A stretch of 39,963 bases of DNA from Lenisia limosa (lineage: Eukaryota > Breviatea). The stretch covers positions 1 to 39,963 of the forward strand of contig LPNZ01007467.1 in the NCBI GenBank assembly GCA_001655205.1, in the 5' to 3' direction. Below are positions 33,696 to 39,963 of the stretch, in pieces (position 1 is the first letter of the stretch; every line of letters starts with the position of its first letter). Under the pieces are notes generated by a model, which was given only the letters and a program-made list of their open reading frames with translations, was not told the origin of the DNA and made no database searches. Both the position numbers and the translations under genes were made by a program.

Positions 33696-36375
33696 ATGGA
33701 GATTGAAAACGAGAGCGGACCGGTTTCTCTTCATATCAAATGGGGGAAGAAAACGTTTGATATTGCGACAGATGCGAGTCAAACGGTCGCTGTCTTGAAG
33801 GGTTTGTTTTTAATTTTAAATAATTTGTAATTTACTTCAATAGATCAGCTCTTTACTCTTACTGGTGTTCCGCAACCTAGGCAAAAGCTCACTGCCAAGG
33901 GTATCACTGGTCTTCTTAAGAATGATCAAACGATTTCTACCCTTAATTTGAACGAGGTTTGTGAAATGGTGACTTTCCTTCCTTATCCCATTCAAGAAAA
34001 CCAAGATCCTCTTGATTGGCTCCGCTGAAGTTCTCAAGGCTGCCCCCAGTGAAACTGAGTATGAAAAATAGAAGGAGTGTTAATTTGGTATCTTAAGAGC
34101 CGACGTTGATATTTCGTTACATGACCATTTCAGGATGAAGAAGTTCATTGATACTCCTTCCAACAACGTCAAAGAGGTTGGCTGGCTACTATACTTTCAA
34201 ATGAGTGTCAAGAATTTTTATTTCTTTAAAAGTACCCCCCCCCCCCCNNNNNNNNNNNNNNNNNNNNNNNNNNNNNNNNNNNNNNNNNNNNNNNNNNNNN
34301 NNNNNNNNNNNNNNNNNNNNNNNNNNNGTTAGGTGTTGAAGGTGAAATTTTTCAACGTATTTAAATAAGCACTGGTACCACTATTCATATCCCCAGGCAG
34401 TGTTCACTCCAGGCATGCGTAACCTTGGCAACACTTGCTACCTCAACGCCACAATTCAGGCGCTTAACGCCATTCCTGAGCTACACGAGGCTCTCTTGAC
34501 GTGGGGTTTTTTTATTGGTGCTTAGTTTTTTGTCACTCAATCATTTCTCTTATTACTATCTAACCTGATCCATTTCAGCTACAAGGAAAATGGAGCCCGT
34601 GCCCATGACCCGAATCACAACATCACAGTGGCCTCGCGCGAGCTCTTCAAAACCCTCAAGAAGAACGTCTCCAAGGAGGTTCTTCCTTCCACTTTGATCC
34701 AAGTTTGCTGTCATTATTTACAATCCATTTTTTTTCCTGCATTTCCCTGAAATTATACTGTAGCAATTCCACCGTGCCCACCCCGCCTTTGCGGAGAAAA
34801 ATGAAAAAGGAGTTCCTATGCAGCAGGTTTGACGAGTTCATGCTATATGTAGTGTTGTCCTTTTTATTTTAATTTTGTGGTTTCATGTATTCACTCATTT
34901 AGGATGCGGATGAGTTTCTTATTCTCCTTCTTGCCGCCTTCAGAGCCAAGTTGAAGCAAGGAGACCGTAACCTCATTGAATCTCTTTTCCACGGTTTGCA
35001 CATCCCGAACGAAATGTGGTGCTTTTGTAGAAGATTCCGCGTAACATTTCAGGAAAGCTTGATTTTGAAGCGAAATGTGCAGAGGAAGGTGGCGAGACCA
35101 TCACGGAAGCGAAGTCCTTTGAGAAGCTCCAGGTGGGTATCCAAGATGAGCTTATTTGACGAACATGGTGAATTTACCCGTTAAGGTATTCATTGAGAAA
35201 GACATCCAGGTTATCGAAGCAGGGCTTGAGAAAGGCTTCAAGGGACAAATGGAGAGAAAGTGGGGGTTTTTTCCGCGTTTGTTCTGAATGCTGAAGAGTT
35301 GACTGAAATATCTAAAATTGCACAGGTCCGACACATTAGGACGTGATGCAGTCTTCAACACAACGCAACACATTTCAGACCTTCCTCCTTTCGTAGTCGT
35401 ACAGGTTGGATGGCAATGTCGTTAAGTATTGTATCTAGGGCTTCACTTCGGTTCTCTCTGGAGTCAAATTACTTTGTTGTATTTACTCCATCAGTTTACT
35501 CGATTCCAATGGAAGACAAAGGAAAATGTTCGTGCCAAAATTCTCAGAGTGAGAGGGTGTTAGGGCTCTTTTATCAAATAAATATGGATGGAAAATTCTG
35601 TCAGTCCATCCGGCTTTACGCTTCTTAGAATGTGAAGTACGGCCAAACGCTGGATTTGCAGTACCTTTGTAACTCTGAGGTCAAGGCGGCTACCGAGGCG
35701 AACAGAGCAAAACTGGTTAGTGAAAACTGTTGCAAACAGCTTTACTTGATCCATACTTTACTTTTGTAGAGAGAATTTGAAGATGAGCGTTTGAAGCTTG
35801 AGGAAGAGAGCAAACCTGCCAAGAGCAAACCCAGCCTTCCTTCTGTAAGGAAGGGGTCCTTTCTTATTGCCTTGAAAGAATGTTGCAATTGGAGATTTGG
35901 GTTTGAATGAAATAACCAAGTAGCCTTCTTCCCCCGACTTCCGCGAAAGAATGACAGGACGCTATCGTTTGGCATCATGTGTGACGCACACTGGAGTGTC
36001 GGCTGAAGGTGGACATTATATTGGTTGGTGGGTTTTTTTTTTGTGTCTTTTGCTTCAAGAGGACACGAGTTAACGTATTAGGATGGGCGCGTGCTGCTAC
36101 TAAGGGTGGAAAGCCGGACAAAACAATGAAAGTTTGTTGAACGTATCTTTGGAACCAGGCCTAACAAAATAGGATGAGCAGAACTCAGAGAAGAACCCGG
36201 CCTGGCTGAAGTTTGATGACGCTAAGGTGGGCTTTGTGATGACGTGGCAGTCTTTTGATATCTTGATATCATTGGTTAGGTGTCGGAAGTTGACTCGAAC
36301 GCTGTGCTTGCCTGTTCCGGTGGCGCGGAGACCCCCATCACTTACATCCTTGTGTACAAGGCTGAGGCTTTCTAG
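33696..36375 (+). CDS. USP14: Proteasome-associated ubiquitin C-terminal hydrolase USP14/Ubp6
   Basis: Trims ubiquitin chains at the 26S proteasome. First exons: 33696-33801, 33844-33956, 34006-34058, 34134-34176, then 34397-34500 after an intron holding gap 34248-34327. The N-terminus is a ubiquitin-like domain (SLHIKWGKKTFDI ... KDQLFTLTGVPQPRQKLTAKG, matching the VKWGK and LFALTGV landmarks of USP14). The catalytic Cys box is MRNLGNTCYLNATIQALN. QQDADEFLILLLAAFRAKL is the QQDA(N/D)E helix that follows it. FTRFQWKTKENVRAKIL matches the strand after the fingers. The His box is THTGVSAEGGHYIGW, and AWLKFDDAKVSEV the closing Asn/Asp region. It ends ITYILVYKAEAF, TAG at 36373-36375. About 15 exons are present and all catalytic motifs are intact, so I expect an active enzyme. 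It is divergent from the myotubularin gene (224 bp). Confidence 0.93.
34235..34247 (+). other. C13 tract inside a USP14 intron, next to a gap
   Basis: Thirteen C on the sense strand within the intron between 34176 and 34397, immediately before gap 34248-34327. Confidence 0.65.
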
Positions 36376-36901
36376 AGAGCTGTACCCAATTGGGCAAAAG
36401 AGGGCCCTGTACTTCATCACTGATTCACCCTTTTGTCAGTGCATTTCAGTTTTATACATCTACCTTTTTATTTTGCTTCACTTATGGGTGCTATTGATGT
36501 TATATTGGCATAATGGTAGTTGACCATTTGTTTACTACTTGTAGATGGATAGTAGTATTAAATAGTTAAAAAATGTTTAAATGTTTGTTAAATGTTGAAT
36601 AGAACAATATAAGGTTGTAAGTCTGTAAGTCTGTAAGTCTAAGTTTGGTCTAAGTCTTGTGTAAGTCGGGTAAGTCGGGACAAGGGTCAAAGGGTCAAGG
36701 GATGCTTGTAGGAATGGCTTAATCGGAACGGAAGCGGAAAGTTCAGTTAATTTCCCATAAAACTCAGGATTTTTTCGTAACAAAGTAACAATCAAAGAAG
36801 TTATATAGTATATTAACTATAAAAAAAATAGGAAAAACAAAAGTGAAGAGAATCGCTTGCTTCCTGCAAATGTGTTATTGGTGAATCGCAACATCACTAG
36901 C
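36376..36901. other. Intergenic region with short AAGTCTGT-type repeats
   Basis: 526 bp between two genes on the same strand. It holds a degenerate simple repeat at about 36613-36680 (AAGTCTGT, AAGTCTAAG and AAGTCGGG units) and AT-rich flanks. I see no exon. It should contain the USP14 3' end and the promoter of the LRR gene. Confidence 0.5.
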
Positions 36902-39132
36902 ATGGAGTCGCAGGAAGGCGATTACGCTGAAGACTATGATGTAGATGAGGATAGCGAGCAGGTTCAGCTTCAACTGCTTCTGAGTTTACTGAAAGGTGGC
37001 GATTTTCGGCACTTTGGGAAGAAGCTCGCTTTCAACCACCTTCCTAATCTAGAATGGCTAGATTTGCGTAAAAGTGGTTTAATTGAGCTGCCAGAAGGGC
37101 TTAGCGACTTAAGCAGCCTCGAGGTATGTTCGGTGAATGTTGGGTTTATTGACCTGAATCATGTTCACCAAAAATCATTCTACTTGATTTGGAACTTTTG
37201 TCTTTTTTTGTTAATACCCTGAATTGGGTGTCATCTATTTTTCTTGACACTTCCTATGACTATTGTTGTTGGGCATATCACCCCCCACCCCCGCATCGAA
37301 ATTTCCTTCGTTTTACTCCACCACGTCAGCGATTACCCCCCTTCCCAGCGCTTGAGTCTTAATGGTAATGAATTTGAGTCTGTTGCCGCATCTGAGCTGC
37401 CCTTGGTACAAAATATCGACGTTCGCCACAACAAACTCAGCCTCAGCGCTCTGTAGGTTTCCTGCACTGGTTTCATGTTTTTTTTGTTTTTGTTACTAAC
37501 CATGCTTTTGTTTCACAACCGCGGTCAACTAGAGGTCAACTAAGAATCAAATCTCTTCTAATGATGCAGTAATTCGCTGCTGACGCTGCCGTCGTTGACT
37601 CGTTTGGACGCCTCGTCTAACCCCTTGGTTCCGAAGGATGCCCCAACTCAGCCACTGTCTGCCCAAAACCCATACCTAGCCCATAACTCACCATTCAGCA
37701 TTCCTCCATCAACCGCCAAGTTGCAGTCTCTGGTTCTACGCCGCAGTTATCTTCAACAGTTTCCGGGGTCACTGGCTCTTTCAATTGCCACGTCACTCAC
37801 CCATCTTGACATCTCTGACAACTCCATCACCGCACTCCCACCCCAAAGTTGGTAGTTTCCTTTGTTGGTCGCCTTTAACTTTGCAGTTAAGCGACTTACG
37901 AAGCTGCGACTGCTCAACGTTTCGAGGAACCAGCTTTTCAAAGTTTGCTTGGGGCGGTATCCAAATAGAAACAATGATGTACTTTGTTGACGGTCCAGCT
38001 TTCTGACGGTATCTGCGAACTGACAGAGTTGGAGCACCTCATCTGTAGCCAGTGTGAACTGACCAGCTTACCATTGGATCTTCCTGATCTAAAGAAACTC
38101 ATTGTGAGCGGGAGGGGTGTTGAATGTTTAAGGCTAGGAGAGGAATTACGTTGTTTCCGCAGTCTTTACTCTTCAGGATTTTGATATTTCGGACAACAAC
38201 CTGAATGGAGTGCCGGGTGAGATCCAAGACATGACACAATTAGTCAGACTCAATTTGGCCAATAATGCTATCAGTACCATTCCACCTGCCTTTCGAAAGC
38301 TCAAGGTTGGCAGGCACTGAGTCAATCTACTCATACTCTATACGATAGTATATTGTTTTGTATTATATGTACATAATATATTGTATTAGATACTATAATA
38401 TAATATGCAGTGTATACGTATGCATCTTTTGTAAATCAAAATACTCTCTTTACATTAAACGACTGTTTAGCGACTGGAGAGTTTGAATATGAGTCGAAAT
38501 AAGCTGGCCATGGTTTCGGGACTTTTGTGCTCCCTGACCAGTTTGAGAAGGTATATGTCTTTATAATAATTTTTAATTTCTTTAATGACTATATGTGTTA
38601 ATGAAATTGAGCCGTTAATCATGTTTAGGCTTCTTTTGAATGGAAATGAGATCACCAATCGAGGAATTCCGCGCGCCATTTCCCGTCTTACTCGCCTTTC
38701 TTATTTGGGCCTCTCAAAAAACTTGATCACCAAATTTCCAGACCTGGTAGGCAGAATATGAATACACCAGCATCTGACCTTTAGGTGGAACCCATGCCTT
38801 CTCTTGCCACGCTTGATTTGAGTTATAACGTCTTGACTGATGCGCCTTCGACTGACCCTTTTCCGAGTCTCAAAGTTGGCTCATGACCTCATGGGCATAA
38901 TAACAGATGATACTCTTTATGGATAGTGTATCATCTTTTGTGGACTATCAGGAAGCCAGTCTTCATGTATTCGTTTGAGCCAACTGAGACGAGAAAAAAA
39001 TTTATACTCTTTTCGCAGGTCTTGAATTTGGACCATACGACACTTCCACCACGGTTTGCACGCGAGGCGAGCAGGCGTGCGCAAATGATTGTGGAACGCA
39101 GGGCTGAGGTCGAAAAACTTGTCCACAAGTGA
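36902..39132 (+). CDS. Short leucine-rich-repeat protein (plant/Ras-type LRRs)
   Basis: Ten exons close in frame: 36902-37123, 37349-37452, 37570-37847, 37887-37942, 37999-38103, 38177-38305, 38471-38550, 38629-38746, 38785-38874 and 39019-39132 (1296 nt, 431 aa). After an acidic N-terminus (GDYAEDYDVDEDSEQ) come at least ten LRRs of the LxxLxLxxNxLxxLP type: NLEWLDLRKSGLIELPEGL, LTHLDISDNSITALPPQI, LRLLNVSRNQLFK, VRLNLANNAISTIPPAF, LESLNMSRNKL, LSYLGLSKNLITKFPDL and ATLDLSYNVLTDAP. The C-terminus is a charged helix (ASRRAQMIVERRAEVEKLVHK). There is no kinase, phosphatase, transmembrane or signal sequence, so it is a cytosolic scaffold, similar in build to LRRC40 or SHOC2-like proteins. The partner is unknown. 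Repeats are often cut by introns at varied phases. Confidence 0.9.
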
Positions 39133-39619
39133 GAGGACGAGGGGAGAACTAGTTTTATACCTGTTTTTTTGATAGTATCTAGATGTATACAATTTGTATT
39201 AACCCTATATTTTCACTCACTTTATTAGTGCACTTGAAGGTCGACTAACGTTCTTGAGGAATAGGGCTCGTGGAATGTAAGCCATACGTATAAGAACCGA
39301 AGATATTTTAATTTCTATTTTTACTATCGCCTTGATAAAGACCCAAATATTTGTTGACTTGTTAGGAAAGGAGAGCCCTTGCCGAATCAACTGGCATCCT
39401 TGAAGTTTGTGGATTGGGATTTTTCTATAGCTTAGGTGCACTTGAATATTTTTGTAGAGGGGTGGTTAAAATAACAAGCGCGCAGTAATTTTATACTTAC
39501 AATTTAGTAATATTCGAGTGCCAACAAAGGTGGTCAAAACCCCTTCAGGTTAGTAATGGGTGGACATAATTAGAAAAAGTGGATATTATTTCTTGTTTTG
39601 GAGAGTTTCTGACACTGTA
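39133..39619. other. Intergenic region
   Basis: 487 bp, AT-rich, with no convincing exon on either strand. Presumed terminator of the LRR gene and promoter of the next gene. Confidence 0.35.
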
Positions 39620-39963
39620 GGTCCCGAACCAGGCTCTATCTTAGCCTCTGCACTGACAACCTCTACCCACAACAACACAAACACTGTCAAAGGTAGTGTC
39701 CAGAGTTGTCGCGGTTTTAACACCTAAGGAGGCTTCTCAATGTTCAACACTGAAGAAGATGGAGACTATGACGTGGGATGGGGGTGCAGCATTTGCTCTG
39801 CTGTTGCTGCTAAATATTAATATGATTCTCACTTCGCAGTTGGAGCAGCATATGACGGATCTTTTTGGCTCTCCCGACAGTCTTATACCCAATGTACCCG
39901 GTACGTATTGTCAGTAAATGATATATGATATTAATCTATTACTATTGACTTCATGTACATATC
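39620..39963 (+). CDS. Edge of an unrecognised gene (partial)
   Basis: An exon after an AG at about 39619-39620 reads PEPGSILASALTTSTHNNTN (to about 39692, then GTAGTG). A later exon starting after TTCGCAG at about 39839 reads LEQHMTDLFGSPDSLIPNVP and ends at a GTACGT donor (about 39901). The stretch between them is open in two frames and I cannot choose. The gene continues past the right edge. No domain is visible. Confidence 0.35.

Overview
This window is nuclear DNA of a protist. Genes are cut by many short spliceosomal introns with GT...AG ends; the clearest one, a cytosolic HSP70, has 16 exons. An [FeFe]-hydrogenase that starts with a mitochondrial-type presequence points to an anaerobic or microaerophilic eukaryote with a hydrogen-producing mitochondrion-related organelle. 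A free-living anaerobe (metamonad, breviate or similar) fits, but I cannot name the species. Six N gaps interrupt the sequence (351-392, 3360-3445, 5279-5337, 8272-8359, 24109-24253, 34248-34327). Five of them directly abut C or G homopolymers, and at three the C run ends in an AG that serves as a 3' splice site.

Layout. (1) End of a C-type-lectin/EGF single-pass membrane protein (+, to 2103). (2) A long type II membrane sulfatase-family gene (-, 2226-8732) with a hAT-like MITE in an intron. (3) Cytosolic HSP70 (+, 9059-12297). (4) HEAT/ARM-like helical-repeat protein (-, 12507 to about 15180). (5) Long leucine-rich-repeat protein (+, 15629-20604). (6) Small membrane protein, perhaps VMA21-like (-, about 20884-21515). 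(7) Small acidic protein (+, about 21867-23098). (8) [FeFe]-hydrogenase (-, 23224-26041). (9) Multi-pass membrane protein (+, about 26715-27619). (10) Myotubularin phosphatase with PH-GRAM and FYVE domains (-, 27850-33471). (11) USP14/Ubp6 deubiquitinase (+, 33696-36375). (12) Short-LRR protein (+, 36902-39132). (13) Edge of an unrecognised gene (+, from about 39620).

The first eleven genes strictly alternate strand, giving convergent pairs about 120-280 bp apart and divergent pairs mostly about 220-670 bp apart. There is no operon logic. The genes cover surface recognition and glycan or sulfate chemistry, protein quality control (HSP70, USP14), endosomal phosphoinositides (myotubularin-FYVE) and anaerobic energy metabolism (hydrogenase). 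Exon ends were placed by hand from splice motifs and reading phase; HSP70, the 3' LRR gene and most of the hydrogenase close perfectly in frame, while the sulfatase gene, the HEAT gene and the 15.6-20.6 kb LRR gene are only partly resolved.
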